Counted from the first letter of the stretch, positions 1 through 8,783 are shown. The stretch is DNA of 64,000 nucleotides from JBCFBK01 sp038562555 (GCA_038562555.1 JBCFBK010000018.1:1-64000); one strand, 5' to 3'. Translations and numbers: made by a program. The notes: generated by a model not told the origin, from the letters alone.

Positions 1-2
1 TA

Positions 3-122
3 ACGACCATTGAAGGTGTTACCTGTTTGTCGGATGAGATCGACTACGGTGATTACCCCATTGTAAATGGCATGCTCCGGGTCTCGAACGCGCCTGGTTT
101 CGGGATGAAGCTTCTGGTATAG
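3..122 (+). CDS. C-terminal end of a probable enolase-superfamily (mandelate racemase/muconate lactonizing) enzyme, 5' part outside window
   Basis: An open frame enters from the left edge and ends at TAG 120-122, giving the last 39 residues. It reads DYGDYPIVNGMLRVSNAPGF followed by GMKLLV. The pattern 'dG.l.v.n.PGfGmkl' is the usual ending of mandelate racemase/muconate lactonizing enzyme family proteins, where the C-terminal capping strand returns to the substrate lid. This is family recognition from a short tail only. No catalytic residue is inside the window, so substrate and reaction cannot be judged. A hairpin terminator lies 140 bases downstream. Confidence 0.5.
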   Translation, partial: TTIEGVTCLSDEIDYGDYPIVNGMLRVSNAPGFGMKLLV

Positions 123-395
123 ACTTCAATCTCAATGTACTTATACAAGGTAGTTCTGACGGATGAACAATCAGTTGTTTGGAGCCAGGCACGCTATTGG
201 ATCCCAGAAACATTGGTCATTGGATAATGGAAATTGGGTTTTCTGATAGCCGTAAGCAATTAAAATCTCCTCAAATCAACAATTGGGGAGATTTTTCGTT
301 GGCGTAATCAAAATCACGTGTAAATTAAGCGGTTGCGACGGGCGAGTATGAAATTAGAGACACCTTATACACCAGTTGGCAGACGAAAGCTCAAC
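123..395. other. Convergent intergenic space with a shared terminator
   Basis: This gap separates the rightward gene ending at 122 from the leftward regulator ending at 396. Apart from the hairpin at 262-296 I see no gene, tRNA or repeat in it. Confidence 0.5.
262..296. terminator. Bidirectional hairpin terminator
   Basis: AAAATCTCC (262-270) pairs with GGAGATTTT (287-295), leaving a 16-base loop. A-rich and T-rich flanks make it usable from both strands, which suits its place between two convergent genes. Confidence 0.6.
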
Positions 396-2456
396 CTATA
401 TCAGTCCCTTACTCTGTAATAGCTTTTTCAATTGATTTTGTTTTTCCCAAAAGCGGTCTTCAATCTTCCGGATGATCCCATCAAATTCCGGATGGCTTTT
501 CAGCGGCTTTAAAATGGGATCTTTTTCCATGAACAGCAGGATCCAGTACTGGTAATTATCTTGTGTGGCAAACACTTGCAGTTGTTCAATGGCCTTGTCG
601 TTTTTACCTTCATACGCGTACTTTGCCGCCATACTGGCACTCTTGTAGATGGATTGGTCCTTTTCGCAATATTGGGTATATGTCTTGAAAAACCCGGCGG
701 CTTGTGCATGCATTGCCTTCTTTTGGTACAACCAGGCAATCTTCACGTCTTCATGTGAATAAATATCAAGCCCGTATCGTTCGCGGCCGTTCACAAACTT
801 CTCATAATAGTAAAAGGCACTGTCGTACTCTTCCTGGTAATAATAGAATTTCGCTATTTCCTGCAAGACGTCCAACCGGGTAGTATCCTTGTTCCATTCA
901 TGAAACAGCCGTTTTTTCATCTCCGGTATATCGCCGTCTTTGGCATACAGGATGAATGCTTTCAGCAATGGTGAATAATAATTCTCAGGATCGTAATCCA
1001 GCGACTTGTTGATATAAGTAACCGCCTCGTTTACAAAACCATTTTGGACCAGTGCGTTACTCAGATGCAAATAATTATAGCTTTGGGTGACCGAATCATC
1101 GGCCGCCACATCGAGTTGGATACCTTTTAATGCATACTCCAGGTATTTGCCGGTATTGGGAATCACACGGGCATATATATCGGCAAGCATCTGGACCACC
1201 GCAGATGAGTTGGGGTTGTATTCAAGCGCCTTTTCAAGATGAGGCAAGGCTAACCGATACTCTTCGATCTGCACGTAGTAAAGTGCCTTGGCAATGAGGC
1301 TTTCGGCGGATTTCGGATCGTAAAGCAGGGCCTTGTCGGCAAAGTTGTTGATGCGCTCCGTATAAAGTTTTTGTTTCTGGTACACATCCAGAAAGAAATA
1401 TGACATGGCAATATTGGCATGGGCCAGTGCAAACTGTCCATCGTTTTCTATCGCCTTCTCAAACAAAGAAACCGCCTTTTCCAAACTTTCTTTCGTTCTG
1501 CGGTGAAAGGGTTCAAGTGCCTGAAGGTAATAGTCGTAGGCCAGTAAATTTTCGGTAGGTATCTTCTCAATTTGCTTTAGCTCAGAAGGTGTTATAATAG
1601 CCTCAATCGCATCAGCTATTTTCTTTGCCACTTCATTCTGAAGCGCAAAAACATCTCCCACTTCACGATTATACTGCTCGCTCCAAATTGGCCTGTCGCT
1701 TGAAGCCTCAATCAGCTTAACATTGAGCAAGACCTGGTTTCCCACGCGCTGTCCGCTGCCTTCTACCAGGTAATTCACATGAAGTTCTTCTGCTATTTCC
1801 GGAATGCCTTTCGCCGTATTCCGATACTTTGCTACCGAAGTCCTGCTGACGACACGCAAGTCTCCAATCTTCTGCAGTTTGTTTAAAGTAGACTCCATGA
1901 GCCCGTTAACGAAATACAGGTTCAACGAATCGCTGCTTTCATTTTTGAAAGGCAACACCGCTATCGATTTCTCAATGCCGGCGCCGGCAGGACCTGAATT
2001 CATTTTACTGAAAAGAATAAGCGAAAGAATGATTACCGGCAAAGATACTGCTAATGCAAGCTGCCATTTATGCTTTTTTAAAAACCGCACCTGGGTCTTC
2101 ACATCTTCACCTGGTAGGGTTCCCTTTCTTACCTCACCGGGTGAATATCCATAGACTTCGCGAAAGCATTTTATAAAATAGGAAGTGTTGCCAAAGCCCA
2201 CCTGGTATGAAATCTCAGCAACTGTCAAATTGGTTCGCTCAAGCATTTCCATACCTTTTACGAGGCGGACCTGCCGAATAAACTGACTCGCAGAAAGCTG
2301 CGTAAGCATTTTTATTTTTCGGAGTAAACTGGAACGGCTCATATTCATAGCATCTGCCAATTCGGAAACTCCAAATTGCTCATTTGCGATGTTTTCCAGG
2401 ATAACCACTTCTGCCTTGTCAATAAAATCTGATCTGGTAACTGATGTATCTGACAT
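396..2456 (-). CDS. Membrane-anchored AraC-family regulator with FlgO/TolB-like and TPR domains
   Basis: Predicted one-component transcription regulator of 686 residues. In order: an AraC-type double HTH at about 13-110 (including GFGNTSYFIKCFREVYGYSP), a single membrane helix at about 131-152, a periplasmic FlgO/TolB-like domain opening with SIAVLPFKNES at about 163-285, and a long series of TPR-like helical pairs to the end. The ATG at 2456 is preferred over an in-frame TTG at 2477, because the AraC domain needs no more upstream sequence. The topology places the DNA-binding domain in the cytoplasm and the TPR array outside, as in other Bacteroidota AraC-TPR regulators. It is divergent from the ankyrin lipoprotein gene 223 bases away, which it may regulate. 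Ligand unknown. Confidence 0.8.
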   Translation of the reverse strand: MSDTSVTRSDFIDKAEVVILENIANEQFGVSELADAMNMSRSSLLRKIKMLTQLSASQFIRQVRLVKGMEMLERTNLTVAEISYQVGFGNTSYFIKCFREVYGYSPGEVRKGTLPGEDVKTQVRFLKKHKWQLALAVSLPVIILSLILFSKMNSGPAGAGIEKSIAVLPFKNESSDSLNLYFVNGLMESTLNKLQKIGDLRVVSRTSVAKYRNTAKGIPEIAEELHVNYLVEGSGQRVGNQVLLNVKLIEASSDRPIWSEQYNREVGDVFALQNEVAKKIADAIEAIITPSELKQIEKIPTENLLAYDYYLQALEPFHRRTKESLEKAVSLFEKAIENDGQFALAHANIAMSYFFLDVYQKQKLYTERINNFADKALLYDPKSAESLIAKALYYVQIEEYRLALPHLEKALEYNPNSSAVVQMLADIYARVIPNTGKYLEYALKGIQLDVAADDSVTQSYNYLHLSNALVQNGFVNEAVTYINKSLDYDPENYYSPLLKAFILYAKDGDIPEMKKRLFHEWNKDTTRLDVLQEIAKFYYYQEEYDSAFYYYEKFVNGRERYGLDIYSHEDVKIAWLYQKKAMHAQAAGFFKTYTQYCEKDQSIYKSASMAAKYAYEGKNDKAIEQLQVFATQDNYQYWILLFMEKDPILKPLKSHPEFDGIIRKIEDRFWEKQNQLKKLLQSKGLI

Positions 2457-2679
2457 GCTTTTCTTATTAAAAACCAAAATAGGAAAATTTATGCAAATGC
2501 CTATAAAAGCGTCTTTCAGAATCAGCCGTTTGCCGCATATCTGTTATTTGTGCGCCATAATTTTTATGGCTTATGCAAAACTTGACACATTTGGCTGCAT
2601 CGCTATTAAGCCTTGCCTGCCCGAACACCCCACCTTTGTAAAACAATTATTCCAAAGTCGAAAAATAAAATTTAACCTC

Positions 2680-3279
2680 ATGAAGACACTAAAAATTATT
2701 TCTTTTAAACTGATCGTCAGTTTTTCGTTTGTTGTCCTTTTATTATTCAATGCGTGCACGCAATCGGGGAACAATAATAACACCCGGGCGGAAAATAATG
2801 TTGAAGCAAAGTCAAAAGCAGAAACCCCAAAAATTGATCTGCAGACGGCAATCATATCCGGCAACCTCGAAGTTGTTAAAAAGCACGTCGAAGCAGGTAC
2901 CGATATCAATATGAAAGATCAAATGAGCAGCGCCACCCCATTAATACTGGCGGCGACCTTTGGCAAAGCAGCTATTGCTAAAGCGTTAATTGAGGCGGGT
3001 GCAAACCTAAACCTTAAAAACAACGAAGGATCGACCGCATTGCATGCTGCCGCATTCTTTTGCCGTGTTGAAATCGTCCAGATGCTGATTGACGCCAGGG
3101 CTGACAAAACCATAAAAAATAACTTTGGAGCAACGCCCCGGGAAACGGTTGCAGGGTCTTTTGCCGAAACGAAGCCAATTTATGAAATGCTCTTGCTGCA
3201 ATTAGAGCCCTTTGGGTTAAAGCTTGATTTAAAGGAACTTGAAAAAACACGCCCCGTGGTAGCTATGATGTTGCAATAA
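2680..3279 (+). CDS. Ankyrin-repeat lipoprotein
   Basis: A 199-residue protein with a lipoprotein signal peptide: Lys at 2 and 5, a hydrophobic stretch, and lipobox LFNAC with Cys26 as the lipid-modified residue. A low-complexity N/E/K linker follows, then about four ankyrin repeats at 50-165 (e.g. ATPLILAATFGKAAIAKALI, then STALHAAAFF). Ankyrin repeats bind protein partners; none can be named. The ATG at 2680 is chosen because the signal peptide starts there; the frame is open further upstream but codes for nothing recognisable. The acyltransferase begins 23 bases after its stop, so the two are probably co-transcribed. Confidence 0.8.
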   Translation: MKTLKIISFKLIVSFSFVVLLLFNACTQSGNNNNTRAENNVEAKSKAETPKIDLQTAIISGNLEVVKKHVEAGTDINMKDQMSSATPLILAATFGKAAIAKALIEAGANLNLKNNEGSTALHAAAFFCRVEIVQMLIDARADKTIKNNFGATPRETVAGSFAETKPIYEMLLLQLEPFGLKLDLKELEKTRPVVAMMLQ

Positions 3280-3302
3280 ACCCATTTATAACAAATAGTA
3301 TC

Positions 3303-4406
3303 ATGACAGCAGAAAGACGACACGATATCGATTGGTTGCGGGTAGTTGCTATTGGTTTGCTGTTAATCTATCACATAGCGATCATTTTTCAACCCTGGGC
3401 CATGTTCGTTGGTTTCATCAGAAGCGACGAACCCATAGAACCTTTATGGAAGCCTATGACCATGCTAAACGTATGGCGGATTCCACTCTTATTTTACGTA
3501 TCGGGCATGGGTTTGTACTTTGCAATGAGAAAACGAAACTTCCGGCAGTTGCTTGCTGAACGTTCAAAGCGAATTCTGTTGCCCCTGATCTTCGGGATTG
3601 TGGCTATCGCGCCGCTTCACATGTTTCTGTTTCAGGAGTACTATAACCTGCCCTTAAGTTATTACGCCCATGCCGGTCATTTGTGGTTCCTGGGAAACAT
3701 TTTTATCTATGTGCTCCTTCTTTCGCCACTTTTCCTTTATCTGGCGAAAAGCGAAGCAGGGAAACTCAGGAGCAAACTATCCTCCATTATGAATAACCCG
3801 TTTGGCCCCTTGACACTATCGTTCTTTTTTGTTCTGGAAGTCATAATTGTCAAACCACAGCTATTTTCGTTATATGCACAAACATGGCATGGCTTTTTTC
3901 AAGGCTTGCTGGCCTTCTTTTTTGGCTTTTTACTGGTATATAGCGGAAAAGTGTTTTGGCAAACGGTTTCAAAATGGAGATGGCTGTACCTTGGCTTAGC
4001 TGCTGTTTTATTTGCCATTAGATTGTTGATATTCGAAACAAATTCGCCGGCCTATCTGATGGCTATCGAATCAAATTGCTGGATATTTGGTCTTTTTGGC
4101 CTCGGATATAAATACCTTAACAAGCCTGGCGCTGCATTAAGCTATTTAAGTCAGGCTGCTTATCCCGTTTATATCATTCATATGTTCGTCTTGTATGCCG
4201 GGGCTTTGATCATTCTGCCCCTGGATATGCCGCCTGTCATGAAATTCGTACTTCTTACAACATTCACTTTTGGCCTTTGCTATATTATTTATGAATTTAT
4301 CATCAGACGAATTGGTTTCGTAAGACCATTTTTTGGACTGAAATGGGAAATCAATCAAGCCGAAAAGCCTTTCTTTCAGATTAAAAATGAACCTTTCGGA
4401 TATTGA
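3303..4406 (+). CDS. Acyltransferase family 3 integral membrane protein
   Basis: A 367-residue multi-spanning protein of the acyltransferase-3 family, which transfers acyl (often acetyl or succinyl) groups to cell-surface or secreted glycans. The start carries the family signature RRHDIDWLRVVAIGLLLIYH, where the His in helix 1 is the expected catalytic residue. About ten hydrophobic segments follow. A second typical feature is YAHAGHLWFLGNIFIYVLLL in the middle. Family length is usually 350-400 residues, so it looks complete. It follows the ankyrin lipoprotein gene by 23 bases. The glycan acceptor cannot be inferred. Confidence 0.8.
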   Translation: MTAERRHDIDWLRVVAIGLLLIYHIAIIFQPWAMFVGFIRSDEPIEPLWKPMTMLNVWRIPLLFYVSGMGLYFAMRKRNFRQLLAERSKRILLPLIFGIVAIAPLHMFLFQEYYNLPLSYYAHAGHLWFLGNIFIYVLLLSPLFLYLAKSEAGKLRSKLSSIMNNPFGPLTLSFFFVLEVIIVKPQLFSLYAQTWHGFFQGLLAFFFGFLLVYSGKVFWQTVSKWRWLYLGLAAVLFAIRLLIFETNSPAYLMAIESNCWIFGLFGLGYKYLNKPGAALSYLSQAAYPVYIIHMFVLYAGALIILPLDMPPVMKFVLLTTFTFGLCYIIYEFIIRRIGFVRPFFGLKWEINQAEKPFFQIKNEPFGY

Positions 4407-4418
4407 CTTCTCCATTAA

Positions 4419-4520
4419 GAAGCTGGATTTAATACCCCATCTTATTTCTCAAAGTGTTTTAAAAAGCAATTCGGCGTACTTCCGAAAGATGTCCTTAAAC
4501 CGGAAGAAGAGGAAAAATAG
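4419..4520 (+). pseudogene. Relic of the C-terminal end of an AraC-family regulator gene
   Basis: After an in-frame TAA (4416-4418), 33 codons read EAGFNTPSYFSKCFKKQFG then VLPKDVLKPEEEEK and stop at TAG 4518-4520. 'GFNTPSYFSKCFKKQFG' is the textbook second HTH of AraC/XylS proteins, and the acidic tail is a normal ending. No start codon or first HTH is present, so this is a truncated remnant left in the 328-base gap between the acyltransferase and the esterase genes. It is not a direct copy of the AraC gene at 396-2456, whose matching segment differs at many positions. Confidence 0.6.
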
Positions 4521-4734
4521 TTGCAGGATTAGCCAGATAAAATCATACGCGTTTGCGTAACCTTTTATCCCGGCCCCGGATGCCATTTTGTGCAGCAGCG
4601 ATGTCATTTTGTTTGTGAATATTCTTGAATATTAATGTATTTTTACACCTGTTCATGAGTTGGTGGCTGACAATGGCTGTGTATGGCGGTACGAACAGCG
4701 AGGTATTGGACTTTTATTTAAACATTATCTGAAA
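4521..4734. other. Intergenic space upstream of the esterase gene
   Basis: AT-rich upstream region. It holds an imperfect direct repeat of GATGcCATTTTGT / GATGtCATTTTGT between about 4579 and 4613. No convincing promoter or small gene is visible. Confidence 0.3.
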
Positions 4735-5904
4735 ATGAGAAAATTTGGAATTTGTGTTTTTATTTTCCTTTGTTTAGCCTGTTTTTCCGGCTACGGACAG
4801 GAAGATCAGTTATGTGTGGGCGCATACTGGACCGAAGACGACGCCAATCTGAAATTGAAAGAATTTGCCGCCACCTGGAACGACCGGGCTTCGTGGGAGA
4901 AACGGGCAGACCGGATCCGTGACGGCATCATAAAAGGAATGAAACTGGACCGGATGCCCCATATCGCGGGGAATTTCAATCCCCAGATTACCAGATCCCG
5001 GAAGCTTGACGGCTATATCGTCGAAAACATCCGGATTGAAAGCTTTCCCGGTTTTTATATTACCGGGAATCTGTATCGTCCTGCAGACTCAAAAGGCAAA
5101 AATGCAGCAGTGCTTTGTCCGCATGGCCATCTTCAGGACAAACGGCTGAAGGAAGATGTGCAATACCGCAGTGCCGTACTCGCCCGTATGGGAGCGGTGG
5201 TTTTTGCCTACGATATGGTTGGACATGGCGATTCGCACCAGGTCGATTCGCACACCATGCCCATCGCCATGCTGCTCCAGACCTGGAACAGCAAGCGCGT
5301 GCTGGAGTATTTGCTGTCGCGCCCTGATGTTGATCCGGAGCGGATCGGAATTACCGGAGGTTCTGGCGGTGGTACACAGACATTTCTGCTAACCGCCATC
5401 GATAAGCGCATTACGGCATCGGTTCCCTGTGTCCAGGTTTCCGCTCATTTTTTTGGCGGTTGTGTGTGCGAAAGCGGAATGCCCATTCATAAAAGTAAAT
5501 CCTTTCAAACGAACAATGTTGAGGTTGCGGCCTTGTGTGCTCCCCGTCCGATGCTGATGATCTCTGACGGGAACGACTGGACCAGAAATACGCCCCGGGT
5601 AGAGTATCCCTACATACAGCGGGTGTATGCGTTGTATGACGCTGAACACAAAGTTGAGAATGTCCACCTGCAGGCGGAAAAGCATGATTATGGCTATTCC
5701 AAGCGTGCAGCCATGTATAACTTCTTTGCATACCATCTGAAACTGAACTCCGGTGCAGTAAAATGGTCACCTGCGGTAATGGAAGATTTTGTAACCATTT
5801 TGCCTCCCGATGAGTTGAGGGTATATACCGCAGACAATCCGATGCCGAAGGATGCCCTGACGGGAAACGATGCGATCATGGCTTATCTGAAGCTAAAGAA
5901 ATAA
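4735..5904 (+). CDS. Secreted alpha/beta hydrolase, acetyl-xylan-esterase-like
   Basis: A 389-residue exported hydrolase. The signal peptide is MRKFGICVFIFLCLACFSGYG, cleaved near residue 22; the ATG at 4735 is preferred because it begins this signal. The core holds CPHGHLQDKRLK and YDMVGHGDS, typical of the AXE1/CE7-like fold, and a nucleophile elbow GITGGSGGGTQTF with Ser210. A late His is expected in LQAEKHDYGYSKR. Members of this group remove acetyl or other acyl groups from polysaccharides, antibiotics or small esters; the exact substrate is inference. It is monocistronic here, convergent with the PIG-L gene. Confidence 0.75.
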   Translation: MRKFGICVFIFLCLACFSGYGQEDQLCVGAYWTEDDANLKLKEFAATWNDRASWEKRADRIRDGIIKGMKLDRMPHIAGNFNPQITRSRKLDGYIVENIRIESFPGFYITGNLYRPADSKGKNAAVLCPHGHLQDKRLKEDVQYRSAVLARMGAVVFAYDMVGHGDSHQVDSHTMPIAMLLQTWNSKRVLEYLLSRPDVDPERIGITGGSGGGTQTFLLTAIDKRITASVPCVQVSAHFFGGCVCESGMPIHKSKSFQTNNVEVAALCAPRPMLMISDGNDWTRNTPRVEYPYIQRVYALYDAEHKVENVHLQAEKHDYGYSKRAAMYNFFAYHLKLNSGAVKWSPAVMEDFVTILPPDELRVYTADNPMPKDALTGNDAIMAYLKLKK

Positions 5905-6007
5905 AGGCTTTAAATCGTTGACAATAGGAACGAATATTTATCCTAATAACATAAATCCGGTGAAAGAACGGCAGCTGGTCGGCCGATTTTTATAATCTTC
6001 GGCTTTT

Positions 6008-6889
6008 CTATTTTTCCCGGTTGAACATCGGGAATAAATCGCGGATATCCTGATCGGCAACTGAACGGCCGAATGCACAAACCTCAAAGGTCTCAAGGGT
6101 GGTCACTTTTTCGGCATGTAAACCGCCGTACCATTTATTGAGCGCTTCTTTATCGACCTCCTGTACAACGCCGCGTTTGCGGACGTACAGGTCTTCCAGA
6201 TATTGAAGCCGCTCTTCCCGGCTTTCCGGAATCGGGGCAGTACTGCGATTAATCCAGGGTAACCATTCATAGAATTGTGACTCGTGCGCATCCAGTATAT
6301 TGGCTTTTTCTCTCACGACCGTGCTGATGTCGACGACGATGTCGGGTTGTGGCTTCAGGGGGTTCGTATAACGACCCTTTGCATACAGGAAAAGCGGGCT
6401 TTGTTTCAACGCGCCGACCTCGGGCAAGATAAGAGGAACATTTACCAGAAAAGCGGCATCCTGAACAAGCATGGAGGCGTTCCGGTGGTCCGGATGATAG
6501 TCGTACGGCGGATGCGTAATGACAATATCGGCATTCCATTCCCGGATGAGGCGGATTACTTCGAGTCGGTTTTCCAAAGAAGCGGTCAGTTCGCCATCGT
6601 TATTGTTGATGATTTCATAGGCACATCCCAGGCGTTTTTTTACTTCCTGGACTTCAAGCTGCCTTCGTTTGGCGATCTCACTTTTCGTATTCTTGTGGTG
6701 TCCGGCATTGCCATTTGTTAACGAAACAAATTTCACCTCGTATCCCATAGCCGATAGGAGGATAGCGGTTCCTCCGGTGGTAAGTTCGCAGTCATCGGGA
6801 TGAGCCATAATCACGATCATCCTTTTCTCCCGGGCCGGGAGCAGCGAACTCGAGCCTATCAACATCGCTAGAAAGCAAAATTTCAACAT
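6008..6889 (-). CDS. Exported PIG-L/LmbE-family N-deacetylase
   Basis: A 293-residue zinc-dependent deacetylase family protein. A short N-terminal hydrophobic segment (residues 2-18) looks like a signal peptide. The zinc motif is MAHPDDCEL (His30, Asp32, Asp33), and the third ligand region is YDYHPDHRNAS. The family removes N-acetyl groups from GlcNAc-containing compounds (GlcNAc-PI, bacillithiol and mycothiol precursors, sugars on antibiotics). An exported form among hexosaminidase and fucosidase genes suggests a role on extracellular amino sugars rather than bacillithiol synthesis; that is inference from context. Confidence 0.8.
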   Translation of the reverse strand: MLKFCFLAMLIGSSSLLPAREKRMIVIMAHPDDCELTTGGTAILLSAMGYEVKFVSLTNGNAGHHKNTKSEIAKRRQLEVQEVKKRLGCAYEIINNNDGELTASLENRLEVIRLIREWNADIVITHPPYDYHPDHRNASMLVQDAAFLVNVPLILPEVGALKQSPLFLYAKGRYTNPLKPQPDIVVDISTVVREKANILDAHESQFYEWLPWINRSTAPIPESREERLQYLEDLYVRKRGVVQEVDKEALNKWYGGLHAEKVTTLETFEVCAFGRSVADQDIRDLFPMFNREK

Positions 6890-6991
6890 CGTGTAATCCT
6901 TAAAATTTACACGAATAAAAGTAAGGCAAAAAGGGCAAAGATGTAACTGAAGGTCGCTTTTTTAATTTTGAATATTTATTCAAAAAAACAT

Positions 6992-7035
6992 GAGTATACC
7001 TTGAGTATAGGAAGAGTATACCTTGAGTATAGGAA
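6992..7035. repeat. Perfect 22-bp tandem duplication containing four GAGTATA boxes at 11-bp spacing
   Basis: Two identical 22-base units (6992-7013 and 7014-7035) lie in the 269-base divergent space between the PIG-L gene and the glycine-rich protein gene. Each unit is made of two 11-base halves starting GAGTATA, so the heptamer occurs at 6992, 7003, 7014 and 7025. The 11-base step is about one DNA turn, putting all four boxes on one face of the helix, as in a cooperative protein-binding site. Confidence 0.7.
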
Positions 7036-7103
7036 GCGTTCTCCCTAAAAATGAATAAATATCAGCAAATAAATTTTCGAAAAACTGTTTAAGAAAATAG
7101 AAC

Positions 7104-7130
7104 TTGCTTACCTCTCTGGAACTATATTTG
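7104..7130 (+). promoter_or_regulatory. Bacteroidota-type promoter of the glycine-rich protein gene
   Basis: TTG (7104-7106) followed after 16 bases by TATATTTG (7123-7130) matches the Bacteroidota pattern TTG / TAnnTTTG with a slightly short spacer. The start codon is 28 bases downstream. Confidence 0.5.
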
Positions 7131-7158
7131 TCAGACAGAGAAAACTAATTCCACTGCC

Positions 7159-8730
7159 ATGTTAAGCCGGTTAATCAAGTTGGGGTGTCGGTTGATTGTC
7201 CTGTCAGTTCTTGTCCTTCAGTCATCGGCAGGTTTTGCCTTGCCTCCAAAGACCGATTCGATCCAGGTTGTCCTTGACCCAGCCGGCCTTGTTCTTCCCG
7301 GCGAGTCGTTCCCGATCGGTGTTGTTTCCTATTCCCGGAACGGCAAGATTAAGAAGACCACAGGTTTGGCCGGTGGCCACGTCTGGTGGATGCGTTACAA
7401 TGTTGAGGTAACGGGCGGTTCTTTCTCGGGTGGTAAAGTGTTGGTAAGCGACGGGCTGATCCCATCCAAAGGAAAATATGTTGAGTTAAAGGTATATCCG
7501 CGGAAACAACCGGAACTGGCAAAGCAATTTTTACTGCCGCTTAATTATGAAACGAACATTAAGTTCCGGGTTACTGACGATTTTGACAAAGCTCCGGGCA
7601 GTCAGGTCAGGGGTGAGTTATTGACGGAATTTGACAACGGCTTGCATCGGATCTGTACGAATCTGAGGAACAGTGATGAATCGAAACGGTTTTATTTTTT
7701 CGCCAATGGCGGGACCTGGGACAAAGGAAAGTTCCTGATCGATCCTGATTTTGCCGACATTGAGAATCACCAGCCTTCACTGACGATCCGGTCGCTCCGG
7801 AATCCTGAACTTGCCGATACATTTCATGTTTTGCTGGATTATCGCCATACTTACAGGCTGGCGCTTTATGGTTCAGGCGGACTTTCGGGTTTTTCGGGAA
7901 GTGACGGAAGCGATGGTTCGGCAGGTGATCACGGATATGACGGGGGACCGGGACAAAACGGGGGCATCGGCGAGGACGGGCCGGATATTGATGTTTTTGC
8001 CGACCTGTATTATGATTCACTGCTGCATTGCGATTTGCTTTATGTTTATGCCGAAAATAAGTGGACCGGCGACGAGTATCGCTATCTGATCAACCCCGAC
8101 GGCGGCAAATTACTGGTGAATTCCGTTGGCGGTTCGGGAGGACACGGCGGCCGGGGAGGCCGGGGCGGAGATGGAGGTGATGGCCATGACGGCAAAAGAT
8201 GGACCGAGACTCACCTGGAAAAAAGAATGGTGAAAAAGCCGGTGAAAAAGAAAAGTATCCGTAAGGAAAAGCAGAAAAGGACCGATGCCGAGGGGAAGGA
8301 GTATGAAGTGGAGGTCGATGTGGCATATACCGAGACCGTATATGTCGATGAGCAAATTGAGGTGGAGGTTACGGTCACGAAACAGGGTCCTGGTGAGGAT
8401 GGCGGCGACGGAGGCTGGGGTGGACCCGGAGGCGTGGGAGGAGAAGGTGGCTATGGCGGAACGATTAATTTATATCTTACCGACGATGCAAAACGCTTTC
8501 GGAATGTCATTCAGGCGACCAGTACAGGCGGATCAGGCGGGATGCACGGGTCGGGCGGGTCAGGCGGATCGGGTGGCCAGGGCGGGGCCGGTAACCCGGC
8601 GGGCTCTGACGGACGCAACGGACAATCAGGACCGTCGGCAATCGGATTGGCAAACAGCGGGTACGATGGGCAGGTGAGCGTTGGGTGGACCGAAGAATTT
8701 TTTCAATACAAACCGGCTGAGGAAGAATAA
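7159..8730 (+). CDS. Secreted collagen-like glycine-rich protein
   Basis: A 523-residue exported protein of unknown function. The signal peptide is at residues 1-28. Residues about 30-235 form a beta-rich region without a recognised family. After it come three glycine-rich blocks (about 237-275, 318-346 and 412-440) and a fourth near 458-492, made of GG-x-GG and G-x-x steps (SGFSGSDGSDGSAGDHGYDG; HGGRGGRGGDGGDG). Between them is a strongly charged Lys/Glu/Val segment at about 350-405 (KKPVKKKSIRKEKQKR, then YEVEVDV). Gly-rich triplets suggest a collagen-like or polyglycine-helix fold. No sorting domain is visible at the C-terminus. A strong terminator follows. Confidence 0.65.
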   Translation: MLSRLIKLGCRLIVLSVLVLQSSAGFALPPKTDSIQVVLDPAGLVLPGESFPIGVVSYSRNGKIKKTTGLAGGHVWWMRYNVEVTGGSFSGGKVLVSDGLIPSKGKYVELKVYPRKQPELAKQFLLPLNYETNIKFRVTDDFDKAPGSQVRGELLTEFDNGLHRICTNLRNSDESKRFYFFANGGTWDKGKFLIDPDFADIENHQPSLTIRSLRNPELADTFHVLLDYRHTYRLALYGSGGLSGFSGSDGSDGSAGDHGYDGGPGQNGGIGEDGPDIDVFADLYYDSLLHCDLLYVYAENKWTGDEYRYLINPDGGKLLVNSVGGSGGHGGRGGRGGDGGDGHDGKRWTETHLEKRMVKKPVKKKSIRKEKQKRTDAEGKEYEVEVDVAYTETVYVDEQIEVEVTVTKQGPGEDGGDGGWGGPGGVGGEGGYGGTINLYLTDDAKRFRNVIQATSTGGSGGMHGSGGSGGSGGQGGAGNPAGSDGRNGQSGPSAIGLANSGYDGQVSVGWTEEFFQYKPAEEE

Positions 8731-8744
8731 GGTTCAGGATACAG

Positions 8745-8783
8745 AAAAATCCCCTCAAATTCATTGATTTGAGAGGATTTTTT
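8745..8783. terminator. Strong hairpin terminator after the glycine-rich protein gene
   Basis: AAATCCCCTCAAAT (8747-8760) pairs with ATTTGAGAGGATTT (8767-8780) around a 6-base loop with one mismatch, followed by T residues. A-rich 5' and T-rich 3' sides make it bidirectional; the leftward isomerase gene ends 71 bases further on. Confidence 0.8.

Noticed and set aside
19..213. Minus-strand open frame at the left edge
   Set aside because: The plus strand of the same stretch reads as a recognisable enolase-superfamily C-terminus; the minus frame has no family features.
6992..7035. 22-bp duplication as an IS target or terminal inverted repeat
   Set aside because: The repeat is direct and internally phased, with no transposase or inverted ends nearby.
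8090..8355. Minus-strand frames opposite the glycine-rich blocks
   Set aside because: They are mirror frames of GC-rich Gly codons (Pro/Ala-rich shadows), not genes.
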